The notes: a model not told the origin generated them from the sequence alone. A DNA stretch of 7,151 nucleotides from JAERML01 sp035687895 (GCA_035687895.1 DASRUE010000167.1:1-7151), one strand, 5' to 3'; positions 1-5,886 are shown, counted from the stretch's first letter. Numbers and translations are program-made.

Positions 1-35
1 CTGAAAAGAAGTGGGCAGGAAAACCGCATGTTGTT

Positions 36-64
36 GCTACTTTCTTTCCGAGAAAGAAAGTAGC
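36..64. repeat. Perfect 13-bp inverted repeat (hairpin)
   Basis: GCTACTTTCTTTC at 36-48 is followed by the 3-base loop CGA and its exact reverse complement at 52-64. Another AAAGAAA follows at 66-72, and TCTTTCCG occurs at both 43-50 and 73-80, so alternative pairings are possible. From memory, very similar elements (an ACTTTCTTT hairpin followed by CCAAAGAAA) occur in intergenic DNA of many unrelated bacteria. No T-run follows the stem on the + strand, so a simple intrinsic terminator is unlikely. Confidence 0.85.
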
Positions 65-123
65 CAAAGAAATCTTTCCGCAATCGTAACGCACGGCTGT
101 GATAGTGCTGACTTTGGTTGGGG

Positions 124-183
124 GCGATTTCATCTGTCGAACGATGTGAAAACGAGAAGTGCATTGCTTTTCGATGAAATCGC
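124..183. repeat. 11-bp perfect inverted repeat with nested stem
   Basis: GCGATTTCATC at 124-134 pairs exactly with GATGAAATCGC at 173-183. Inside the 38-base loop, GAAAA at 148-152 can pair with TTTTC at 168-172, directly abutting the outer stem and giving a compound hairpin with a one-sided bulge (135-147). The function is unknown. It could be a folded RNA leader, a protein-binding site or part of a small dispersed repeat. Confidence 0.65.
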
Positions 184-370
184 AAAGCGGAGATTGATTC
201 TCCCTCGCTCACAGCCAGCGATTGCGGAGGGGCTTGGTGAATCACCATGTGACGAAATCGATGGCGACAAGAATCAGGTAGTCCGGAATTGGCGTTGAGG
301 GGTCGAAGGTGAAGTGCCGAAGATCGCGTGGACTATGGCCTCAAACCTCGAACGTAGCCCTTCACTTAAC

Positions 371-375
371 GAGGG
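371..375 (+). promoter_or_regulatory. Ribosome-binding site for the GIY-YIG gene
   Basis: GAGGG lies five bases before the ATG at 381. It fixes that ATG as the start in preference to an upstream in-frame GTG at 309, which has no such signal and would add 24 residues with no family resemblance. Confidence 0.6.
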
Positions 376-380
376 ATAGC

Positions 381-1103
381 ATGGCTCGAAGAAAACTTAG
401 AAGACTCGTCACCAGTAACCTTGAGCGCATCTCAAGCAAGGTGTTCGATGAATACCATGATGAGATCACACAACTTGTTGGACGGCGGCATGGAGTCTAC
501 TCATTGTACAAGAGAGAACGCCTGTACTATGTAGGGCTTGCTAAAGACCTTCGAAGTCGGCTTGATGGTCATTTGAAAGACAAACACGCCAGCAAGTGGG
601 ATAGCTTCAGTCTCTATCTGATTCGCAACGTTAACTATCTTCGAGAGCTCGAGTCTCTCATAATCCACGTTGCAGACCCGAAGGCGAATATTCACAAAGG
701 CCGATTTGCTCGCTCTACAAACCTTCGCTCCACGCTGGAGGAGCTCATGGAGGAACGAGATCGTGCGAAGAGAGCTGAAATACTAGCTGGTCATTCCCGT
801 AAGAAGAAGAAACGCAGGAGAAGGAGGAGTCGTCAACGTAAAACATCTGGCAGGCGGGCGAACCTTGCGGGTCTTCTTTCCTCTGGGACTGAACTGCGGG
901 CTAGATACAGAAAGAAGGAGTATGTTGCTTCAGTTGATGGTACCGGACGAATTAGCATTGATGACAAGACGTTCTCTTCGCCTTCAGCGGCAGGCTCATT
1001 TGTTCGTAATGGCAAGGCTACTGATGGCTGGATGTTCTGGACCTACAAGAATGAAGTTAGCAAGTGGGTGAAGATTGATGAGCTAAGGAGCAAGCAGCCG
1101 TGA
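381..1103 (+). CDS. GIY-YIG nuclease-domain protein with basic linker and RAMA-like C-terminal domain
   Basis: A 240-residue protein, probably a DNA-cutting or DNA-binding enzyme. Residues 36-105 form a GIY-YIG domain: GVY at 38-40, YVG at 50-52, then R60 and H64 in the helix. These fall at the same spacing after YVG as the catalytic Arg and the His of I-TevI. E91 (or E89) is the likely metal-binding glutamate and N103 the likely terminal asparagine. Residues 114-137 look helical. Residues 139-159 are almost entirely Lys/Arg, suiting contact with nucleic acid. Residues 164-236 resemble the RAMA type of small domain found with restriction systems: a G-T-E-L-R-A-R start, a D-G-x-G-R-I-S-I-D-D core, an S-S-P-S-A-A helix, then G-W-x-F-W and a final W-V-K-I-D-E-L-R. 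By hand count, four sampled 60-base stretches are 43-48% G+C, against 58-67% in the next two genes, suggesting transfer. It stands alone with no methylase or helicase beside it. Family membership is solid for the N-terminus and moderate for the C-terminus; the substrate is unknown. Confidence 0.85.
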   Translation: MARRKLRRLVTSNLERISSKVFDEYHDEITQLVGRRHGVYSLYKRERLYYVGLAKDLRSRLDGHLKDKHASKWDSFSLYLIRNVNYLRELESLIIHVADPKANIHKGRFARSTNLRSTLEELMEERDRAKRAEILAGHSRKKKKRRRRRSRQRKTSGRRANLAGLLSSGTELRARYRKKEYVASVDGTGRISIDDKTFSSPSAAGSFVRNGKATDGWMFWTYKNEVSKWVKIDELRSKQP

Positions 1104-1408
1104 GGATCATGGAATTCCAATTTCACCCCTTCTCGAGCACATTGCAACTCCCTCGCTGAAGGCGTACATTGGGTTGCATATTCTCCCGTTCCTTCAGCCT
1201 GTCAAAAGGAGATAAAGCTGCTTTGGACTCCGCCTGCTGGAATACAATTCAACGCCTCTTTGATGCAGCGCTCGAACGACCTGGCTCTGCGATGCCTGCG
1301 CAGGCATTTTGCTGAAGCACAATCCCTCGGTATCATGAAACTCACATTCCTTTCCGACCTTCATCATCAGGCATAGAAGGCGGTTTGAAATAGTAGCTCT
1401 GGAAAGCA
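1104..1408. other. Intergenic region
   Basis: These 305 bases hold no supportable gene. A perfect 16-bp palindrome lies at 1292-1307. A weak sigma-70-like pair, TTGCTG (1309-1314) and TATCAT (1331-1336), has 16-base spacing and could drive the aminotransferase gene, but it is not convincing. GCTGAAGG at 1155-1162 and CCTTCAGC at 1191-1198 form an 8-bp inverted repeat with a 28-base loop. Confidence 0.5.
1292..1307. repeat. Perfect 16-bp palindrome
   Basis: ATGCCTGCGCAGGCAT is its own reverse complement and is followed by TTT. It lies about 100 bases upstream of the aminotransferase start. It could be an operator for a dimeric regulator, or a short GC-rich dispersed palindrome. With no loop it is a poor terminator, although pairing of ATGCC with GGCAT around a 6-base loop followed by TTT would make a weak one. 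Confidence 0.6.
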
Positions 1409-2560
1409 ATGGCCTCTACTTCCCCGAAGTTGATCCCATCACAACGTGATCTCTTTGAGATCCCCAATGGGGTCACGTACCTCAATTGCGCAACCCTCTC
1501 GCCCCAGCTCCGCTCTGTTACGGCTGCCGGGCTGGATTCGGTCAGAGCAAAAGCCTCGCCATGGGGAATTACTCCTCCCGACTGGTTTTCAGACATTGAA
1601 ACCCTCCGCGGGCTTGCGGCGCGGGTGCTCGAAGCCGATGCTGAGTCCGTAGCTCTGGTTCCTTCGGTGAGCTATGGAATTGCTATCGCAGCTGCAAACG
1701 TGCGTGTCGAGCGTGGCCAATCGATTGTCCTCCTCCATGAGCAGTTCCCGTCCAACGTGTATGCATGGAGGGATCTCGCCCGGCGAAGGGAAGCTACAGT
1801 ACGTACGGTGCAGCGAGAAGCCGGCCAGAGCTGGACGCAGGCGCTTCTCGAAACAATCGATGCGAAAACGGCAGTGGTTGCAGTCCCGCAATGTCATTGG
1901 ACGGATGGGAGCCTTGTGAACCTTGCAGTGGTCGGCGAGAAGGCCCGCTCCGTTGGTGCCGCGTTTGTCGTTGACGCCAGTCAATCGGTTGGTGCGTATC
2001 CGCTTGATCTCTCAACGGTTCAGCCCGACTTTCTCGTCACGGTTGGCTACAAGTGGCTGCTCGGCCCGTACAGTGTTGGCTACCTGTATGTCTCACCGCA
2101 CTGGAGAGCGAATGGAACGCCGATTGAGCATTCGTGGCTTGCGCGAAAAGGGAGCGACGACTTTGCAAGCCTTGTGTTGTATCAGGACGAATTCAGATCC
2201 GGTGCCAGGCGGTTTGATTATGGCGAGTGCTCCAACTTCGTGCTTGTTCCAATGGCTATTGCCGCGCTCCGGCAGGTTCTCACCTGGGGTGTGATGAACA
2301 TCCAGCACTCGCTTTCCGTTTTGACGGCAATGATCGCTCGTGAAGCTGCCGCATTGGGATGCGTCGTTCCATCTGAACGCGTCGGTCATATGATCGGCGT
2401 GAGGTTTTCCGGTGGGCTACCGGATCAGCTTGGCAGAAAGCTGGCTGATGAACGCATCTACGTCAGCATTCGTGGCAACGCCATTCGCATTGCACCTCAT
2501 CTGTACAACGGCGAAGCTGACGTCGAGCGGCTCTTCCGTGCTCTTCGGACGCTGGTATGA
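1409..2560 (+). CDS. Aminotransferase class V-fold PLP-dependent enzyme
   Basis: A 383-residue cytoplasmic enzyme of the class V (fold type I) group, which includes cysteine desulfurases, kynureninases and serine/alanine-glyoxylate aminotransferases. Length is normal for the fold. N26 and the T-Y-L-N-C stretch start the substrate pocket. P-S-V-S-Y-G at 85-90 is the cofactor phosphate-binding loop. H163-W-T-D-G sits before the cofactor strand, and V-V-D-A-S-Q-S at 187-193 supplies D189, expected to pair with the PLP ring nitrogen. K215 in G-Y-K-W-L-L-G-P is the expected Schiff-base lysine. R360 in I-R-I-A-P-H-L-Y-N is the likely substrate-carboxylate binder. No cysteine desulfurase-type cysteine loop is evident, so the true substrate is unclear. 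The frame is closed by TAG at 1394-1396, so ATG 1409 is the first possible ATG; GGAAAG at 1401-1406 is an unusually close ribosome-binding site. An ACT-domain gene starts 58 bases downstream and is probably co-transcribed. Exact reaction not assignable from sequence. Confidence 0.9.
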   Translation: MASTSPKLIPSQRDLFEIPNGVTYLNCATLSPQLRSVTAAGLDSVRAKASPWGITPPDWFSDIETLRGLAARVLEADAESVALVPSVSYGIAIAAANVRVERGQSIVLLHEQFPSNVYAWRDLARRREATVRTVQREAGQSWTQALLETIDAKTAVVAVPQCHWTDGSLVNLAVVGEKARSVGAAFVVDASQSVGAYPLDLSTVQPDFLVTVGYKWLLGPYSVGYLYVSPHWRANGTPIEHSWLARKGSDDFASLVLYQDEFRSGARRFDYGECSNFVLVPMAIAALRQVLTWGVMNIQHSLSVLTAMIAREAAALGCVVPSERVGHMIGVRFSGGLPDQLGRKLADERIYVSIRGNAIRIAPHLYNGEADVERLFRALRTLV

Positions 2561-2569
2561 GGAAAGGCA

Positions 2570-2588
2570 GGGAGGTGGAGGTGGGAGG
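2570..2588 (+). repeat. G-run tract with tandem GGAGGT hexamers
   Basis: Six runs of two or three G are separated by single A or T bases, built on two exact GGAGGT hexamers (2571-2576, 2577-2582) plus GGGAGG. The tract lies between the aminotransferase stop and the ACT-gene start. It fits a two-layer G-quadruplex pattern in the transcript and also offers several false ribosome-binding sites, so it might influence translation of the downstream gene. That role is inferred. Confidence 0.55.
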
Positions 2589-2618
2589 ATGAGAAACCAA
2601 TTATGAAAGGGGACTACC

Positions 2619-3008
2619 ATGGAGAGAATTACGGAATTGTTTGTGGTGGTTGAGAACAAGGCCGGTGCACTGGGTGAGCTGCTGGGACACCTCTCGAAAG
2701 AGAAGATCAACATCGAAGCGGTGGGGTTGTTTCAGGACGTTGCAAAACTCTCCGTGTCGGATGTCGATCGTGCCGGGAAGGCCCTTAGCCGCGGAGGGTA
2801 CCAGGTTGAGTTGCGAGAAGTCCTGCGCCTCGACCTCGATAACAAACCGGGTTCGTTCGCATTTGTGGCTTCCCGCATCGGTGCCGCTGGGATCAATATC
2901 GATTACTGTTATGCCACCGTCGGGAAGGGATCGAAAGGTGCCGCGGTGATCCTCGATGTCGAGGACCTCGACGGTGCAATGGCAGCCCTCAAAGGGGCTG
3001 GGATGTAG
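2619..3008 (+). CDS. Tandem ACT-domain amino-acid-binding protein
   Basis: A 129-residue cytoplasmic protein made of two ACT domains and nothing else, resembling the small stand-alone ACT proteins of the COG4747 type. The first domain (about 5-65) has V-E-N-K-A-G-A-L with K-I-N-I-E-A-V. The second (about 70-127) has L-D-N-K-P-G-S-F, then A-G-I-N-I-D-Y-C-Y-A and a closing I-L-D-V-E-D strand. The N-K-x-G loops and the N-I turns are where ACT domains typically bind amino-acid ligands at dimer interfaces. No catalytic domain is attached, so it probably senses an amino acid and acts on a partner. AAAGGGG at 2606-2612, six bases before ATG, is a clear ribosome-binding site. The position 58 bases after an aminotransferase suggests an operon and a link to that enzyme's substrate or product, but the ligand cannot be named. 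Confidence 0.9.
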   Translation: MERITELFVVVENKAGALGELLGHLSKEKINIEAVGLFQDVAKLSVSDVDRAGKALSRGGYQVELREVLRLDLDNKPGSFAFVASRIGAAGINIDYCYATVGKGSKGAAVILDVEDLDGAMAALKGAGM

Positions 3009-3079
3009 CTTTTTCCCACTTCTTTTTGACCTGGATTTGCGAGTCCCGAAATCTTGTGAGGAGTGTTCCTCAACGACCA

Positions 3080-3114
3080 GGCAATCTTCATCTCTGACAG
3101 AAAAAGAGATTGCC
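3080..3114. repeat. 8-bp inverted repeat
   Basis: GGCAATCT at 3080-3087 pairs with AGATTGCC at 3107-3114 around a 19-base loop. It lies about 70 bases after the ACT-gene stop. No T-run follows, so a terminator role is doubtful. The right arm runs into CGCCTGCCTGC, which resembles the reverse strand of the hairpin at 4718-4736. Confidence 0.45.
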
Positions 3115-3508
3115 CGCCTGCCTGCAACATGAACCTCACATCCCTTGCCGACCTTTATTACATGTTACCGCTTCCAGGTAGCCCCGAGTGTTACAGATTG
3201 ACGGATCGCAAGCGCTCCCTTGCTTTCCTGGTTCTTCCGAGGTATCTTTCGTAGGGCTCGTGCTTGATTGAGGGCGGGAATGCCTTCGCTGTCACTACCG
3301 ACCCGCTTCGAGTTCCTAGTAGTATCTCCCCCTTCTAACGTATTTTTCCACACTGTTCACTCTCATCAGCAACAGTTCTTCGCCAGCGACGGTCTTTCGC
3401 ATCGCATTGCCACCCAGGCCCCATCAATTCATCCTGTTGTCGGATTAGAACGCGTCGCTGTTGATGCCGAAGGCAGAGCTCTTGCAGAGCATTCGATCAG
3501 TTGATTCC

Positions 3509-3514
3509 AGGAGG
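3509..3514 (+). promoter_or_regulatory. Ribosome-binding site for the carboxypeptidase gene
   Basis: AGGAGG, an exact Shine-Dalgarno match, sits 10 bases before ATG 3525. It places the start there rather than at the in-frame TTG at 3501, and the resulting N-terminus is a clean signal peptide. Confidence 0.7.
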
Positions 3515-3524
3515 TTTCCGCGCA

Positions 3525-4781
3525 ATGAAGGTTTGCATTTTCGTCTTGTTGCTGTTGCCCGGAGTGGCAACAAACGATGCAGTTGCCCAGGTGATTCCAT
3601 TTGAAGAGGATCCCTGTGGTTATCCTGATACGACATCCAGCGAGTATCGCGCCGCGGCGCTTTTGAATTGGGGTTATGGGTACGATTCCCTGAAGGCGGA
3701 TCTTGAGCGCTGGTCATGGAGCCCCTATGTGCGGATCGATTCGGTGGGAGCCACCGTCCAGAACAGGGCCATGTACATGATGACGATACAGGGAAGCGGC
3801 GCCCCAAATCGCAAACGTGTCTGGATTCATGCTCGCACACACCCGAATGAAGTGCAGGGGACGTGGGTGACCAACGAGATGATCGAGATTCTCCTCGGAG
3901 AGTCGCCACTCGCCCGTTTGCTGCGGGATAGCTGCATCTTTACCATCATGCCGATGTACAATCCGGATGGGGTAGAGCTACGGTTGCCGCGTGAGAATGC
4001 GAATGGTGTCGACATAGAAAGCAACTGGGCTGCCAACCCTGGAGAGCCGGAAGTGCGTGTGCTGCGCGGGGTGTTTACCCAACTCATGGGAGGGGCGAAT
4101 CCCATCAAGGTGGCGCTCAACATGCACTCCGCGTTCGCCTGCAGGCGGTACTTTGTGTATCATGCAGCGTCAGGGACATCCGACCTCTTCGCAGCGCTTG
4201 AACAAGAGTATATCGGTGCAGTGCGGAGCCATTTCCCCGGAGGGATCGAACCATATAACTATTTCGTCACCTGGACGAACGGTGCCCCGACGTACTATCC
4301 GGAAAGCTGGTTCTGGTACAATCATCATGAATCGGTGCTGGCACTCACCTACGAGGATAAGAACTGCACCTCGGCAGGGGGATACGATTCAACTGCGTTT
4401 GCACTCCTGCGCGGCGCTGCCGATTTTCTGCACATTGCCGGACCTCTTACTTCGACTTCAGAAAGCACGCCTCTCCCTTCCGGGATAGCACTCCTGCAGA
4501 ACTTTCCTAATCCCTTCAATCCAACCACGATACTCTCATTCAACTTGCCTGACCCGGCCATCGTCTCGCTGGTGGTGTATGACGTGTTGGGTCGGAAGAT
4601 TGCTGAACTTGCCGCGGGCTCCTACGGCGCAGGTACTCACACATCAACCTGGAACGCCGCCGATCAATCAAGCGGTGTGTACTTCGCCCGGTTCACAGTC
4701 ACCAGTGCGGAAGGCCGGCCCGCAGGTCAGGCGGGCAAGTCTGTCTATTCCAATATCAACAAGCTCGTTCTGATAAAATAA
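3525..4781 (+). CDS. Secreted M14-family zinc carboxypeptidase with T9SS C-terminal tail
   Basis: A 418-residue secreted peptidase. Residues 1-22 are a signal peptide with a hydrophobic V-C-I-F-V-L-L-L-L core and probable cleavage after A-V-A, leaving Q22 first. The M14 domain spans about 58-305. H106-P-N-E109 and H201 (in N-M-H-S) are the expected zinc ligands, N-P-D-G at 146-149 is the usual family motif, and E277 in L-T-Y-E is the expected catalytic base. In many M14 enzymes the G-V-D-L-N-R-N segment supplies the Arg that grips the substrate's C-terminal carboxylate. Here it reads G-V-D-I-E-S-N (161-167), so that Arg is absent and specificity may differ from a classic carboxypeptidase. Residues 318-418 are a T9SS sorting/FlgD-like Ig tail: N-F-P-N-P-F-N-P at 326-333, V-Y-D-V-L-G-R at 351-357, S-S-G-V-Y-F at 382-387, ending K-L-V-L-I-K. 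Residues 397-404 are a Gly/Pro/Ala-rich insert encoded by a GC-rich hairpin. The protein is probably exported by Sec, then by T9SS to the cell surface or medium. Confidence 0.9.
   Translation: MKVCIFVLLLLPGVATNDAVAQVIPFEEDPCGYPDTTSSEYRAAALLNWGYGYDSLKADLERWSWSPYVRIDSVGATVQNRAMYMMTIQGSGAPNRKRVWIHARTHPNEVQGTWVTNEMIEILLGESPLARLLRDSCIFTIMPMYNPDGVELRLPRENANGVDIESNWAANPGEPEVRVLRGVFTQLMGGANPIKVALNMHSAFACRRYFVYHAASGTSDLFAALEQEYIGAVRSHFPGGIEPYNYFVTWTNGAPTYYPESWFWYNHHESVLALTYEDKNCTSAGGYDSTAFALLRGAADFLHIAGPLTSTSESTPLPSGIALLQNFPNPFNPTTILSFNLPDPAIVSLVVYDVLGRKIAELAAGSYGAGTHTSTWNAADQSSGVYFARFTVTSAEGRPAGQAGKSVYSNINKLVLIK
4713..4737. repeat. GC-rich hairpin inside the carboxypeptidase tail
   Basis: GCCCGC at 4718-4723 and GCGGGC at 4731-4736 pair around a 7-base loop, in a very GC-rich patch that opens with GGCCGGCCC. 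It encodes the G-R-P-A-G-Q-A-G stretch that looks extra relative to usual T9SS tails. Its reverse strand, TGCCCGCCTGACCTGC, resembles TGCCCGCCTGCCTGC at 3111-3125. Confidence 0.5.
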
Positions 4782-5125
4782 CGTGTAGCACGCCCGCCAC
4801 ATACAACGCCGGTCAGTTGCGCAGCAATGCCGCTTCGAAGTCTCAGAAAATTGCTTGATACGATATGCACACTCCGTCTATCGACACTGGTGGTTCGCAA
4901 CGTTGAGAATCAATCTACGCCGTCGATCCGCGCACCCCGAGCGAAGCAAAAAAAGTGTTGGGGATGAGTTTTAGAATGTCTGCTGTTCCCTTTCGCGCAC
5001 CGGTTGTTGATCCTATCTGCGCGCTTGCATTGTCGGTGTTCTCAGTCGTGAGAAACTCGAGTGAGGTATTCGCGCCACACGCCAGCAGTTCATGTTAAAA
5101 AGCTGATAAAATGTCTGTCAATCTG

Positions 5126-5145
5126 GGCATATCCGATGGCATATC
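5126..5145. repeat. Short direct repeat
   Basis: GGCATATC occurs at 5126-5133 and again at 5138-5145, 12 bases apart start to start, close to one helical turn. It could be a paired protein-binding site but may be chance. Confidence 0.35.
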
Positions 5146-5283
5146 TTGTGTGATGTATTATTCAACAAAGAGCATCTGAAGACCCTTCCAAGGCAGATAC
5201 CACTCCTCTTCTCGAACGCTGCTCTGCACGGTGCTCAGTCCTCCCTGAAAAAGCCAAGGTTTGCATAGAAAAGACGTGCCCGT

Positions 5284-5301
5284 TTGTTGATCATTCAACA
5301 A
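5284..5301. repeat. 7-bp hairpin
   Basis: TTGTTGA at 5284-5290 and TCAACAA at 5295-5301 are exact reverse complements around the 4-base loop TCAT. ATTCAACAA in the right arm also occurs at 5160-5168. No T-run follows. Confidence 0.45.
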
Positions 5302-5405
5302 TAGAGGAGTAAGTAAGCGGGAAGACTTCACCGGAAATTGTCCTGGCCCCTTCAACTTGGTCAACAAATATCAAGTTCACGCTGTCGGTGCAACGTAGAG
5401 CCGCA

Positions 5406-5828
5406 ATGGAGGTCTACAATATGGTTGGCCGACGCGCGCTGTTGAATAAAGACTATTCAATCTCTGCATTTCCTTCAGGCGACGTCTGGTGTGGCGGGTA
5501 CAATGGAAGGATATTCAAAAAGAATGGTACTTCAACAGCAGTTCAAGGGGATGGGGAGACGCCGCGAGCGTTTCAGTTGTATCAGAACTACCCGAATCCA
5601 TTTAACCCGTCAACAACGATCGGTTTCGACGTCGCCCAAAACACCTTTACAACTTTGAAGGTGTACAATCTTCTGGGGCAGGAAGTGGCAACGTTGGTGA
5701 ACGAGCAGATGAAACCAGGAACCTACGAAGTGAAATGGAATGCCTCCCTCCAGTCGAGCGGATTGTATTTTTATCAACTGAGAACAGACGGGCTTACTGA
5801 ATCGAAACGGATGCTATTCTTAAAGTGA
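5406..5828 (+). CDS. T9SS C-terminal tail fragment, probable remnant of a larger secreted protein
   Basis: 140 residues from ATG 5406; a GTG at 5388 is also possible, and the frame is open back to 5313. Residues 55-140 are a complete T9SS sorting/FlgD-like tail: N-Y-P-N-P-F-N-P at 61-68, L-K-V-Y-N-L-L-G-Q-E-V-A-T-L at 84-97, S-S-G-L-Y-F-Y-Q-L at 117-125 and a K-R-M-L-F-L-K end. Before it, G-D-V-W-C-G-G-Y-N-G-R-I-F at 25-37 resembles the closing motif of a BNR/Ycf48-type beta-propeller repeat. There is no signal peptide, no good ribosome-binding site and no room for a cargo domain, yet a T9SS tail only makes sense at the end of an exported protein. The simplest reading is a pseudogene: the 3' end of a secreted propeller protein whose 5' part was deleted or broken. 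A functional short protein or an assembly error is possible. The next gene starts 58 bases later. Confidence 0.65.
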   Translation: MEVYNMVGRRALLNKDYSISAFPSGDVWCGGYNGRIFKKNGTSTAVQGDGETPRAFQLYQNYPNPFNPSTTIGFDVAQNTFTTLKVYNLLGQEVATLVNEQMKPGTYEVKWNASLQSSGLYFYQLRTDGLTESKRMLFLK

Positions 5829-5871
5829 GTATGAAACAGGAAATCAAATTCAGCTTTGTCGTGACCCTTTC

Positions 5872-5878
5872 AGAGGAG
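5872..5878 (+). promoter_or_regulatory. Ribosome-binding site for the IPT/TIG-propeller gene
   Basis: AGAGGAG lies eight bases before ATG 5887, a strong Shine-Dalgarno match that supports this start over the internal ATG at codon 8. Confidence 0.65.
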
Positions 5879-5886
5879 TGACCACA

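Larger units (their letters stand above)
1..380. other. Gene-free leader region with inverted repeats
   Basis: No convincing gene is seen here on either strand. An open frame at 11-298 starts with GTG, has no ribosome-binding site, runs straight through a hairpin and resembles no family I recognise. The region contains two strong inverted repeats (36-64 and 124-183), described separately. The ribosome-binding site of the next gene lies at its end. It may be the flank of a small mobile or repetitive element, but no transposase, target-site duplication or terminal repeat pair is visible in the window. Confidence 0.5.
3009..3524. other. Intergenic region
   Basis: These 516 bases contain no supportable gene. 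Short open frames on both strands lack ribosome-binding sites and family resemblance. The region holds an 8-bp inverted repeat at 3080-3114. No classical terminator (stem plus T-run) is seen after the ACT gene, and no clear promoter before the carboxypeptidase gene. Confidence 0.5.
4782..5405. other. Long non-coding or decayed region
   Basis: More than 600 bases with stop codons in all forward frames and only weak short open frames in reverse. No terminator with a T-run is seen after the carboxypeptidase gene. Minor structures are an 8-bp direct repeat (5126-5145) and a 7-bp hairpin (5284-5301). The last part, from 5313, is open in the frame of the downstream tail fragment, so it may be the decayed upstream portion of that gene, but the translated sequence is not recognisable. 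Confidence 0.45.

Noticed and set aside
11..298. 95-codon open frame on the + strand
   Set aside because: GTG start without ribosome-binding site, runs through a perfect hairpin, and the translated sequence resembles no family I know.
309..380. 24-residue N-terminal extension of the GIY-YIG protein
   Set aside because: Starts at GTG without a ribosome-binding site, whereas ATG 381 has GAGGG at good spacing.
1309..1336. Sigma-70-like promoter TTGCTG/TATCAT
   Set aside because: Only three of six matches at -35, and the group's promoters often follow a different consensus; not reliable.
1589..1984. 131-codon open frame on the - strand
   Set aside because: Lies within the aminotransferase coding sequence, which has clear family motifs; it is a shadow frame.
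3063..3254. 63-codon open frame on the + strand between the ACT and carboxypeptidase genes
   Set aside because: No ribosome-binding site and no recognisable motif; its start overlaps an inverted repeat.
3445..3909. 154-codon open frame on the - strand
   Set aside because: Overlaps the start, signal peptide and catalytic domain of the M14 peptidase; the composition looks like an antisense frame.
5158..5367. 69-codon open frame on the - strand in the long gap
   Set aside because: No family resemblance and no nearby ribosome-binding site; too short to support alone.
5291..5395. Alternate-frame stretch ending in V-H-A-V-G-A-T before a TAG, as a frameshifted propeller repeat upstream of the tail fragment
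   Set aside because: The resemblance to a V-x-A-V-G-x-x-G propeller motif is short, and the rest of the frame is unrecognisable.
5831..5881. 16-codon open frame ending five bases before the propeller gene start
   Set aside because: Could be a leader peptide with translational coupling, but it lacks a good ribosome-binding site and has no attenuator-like codon run.
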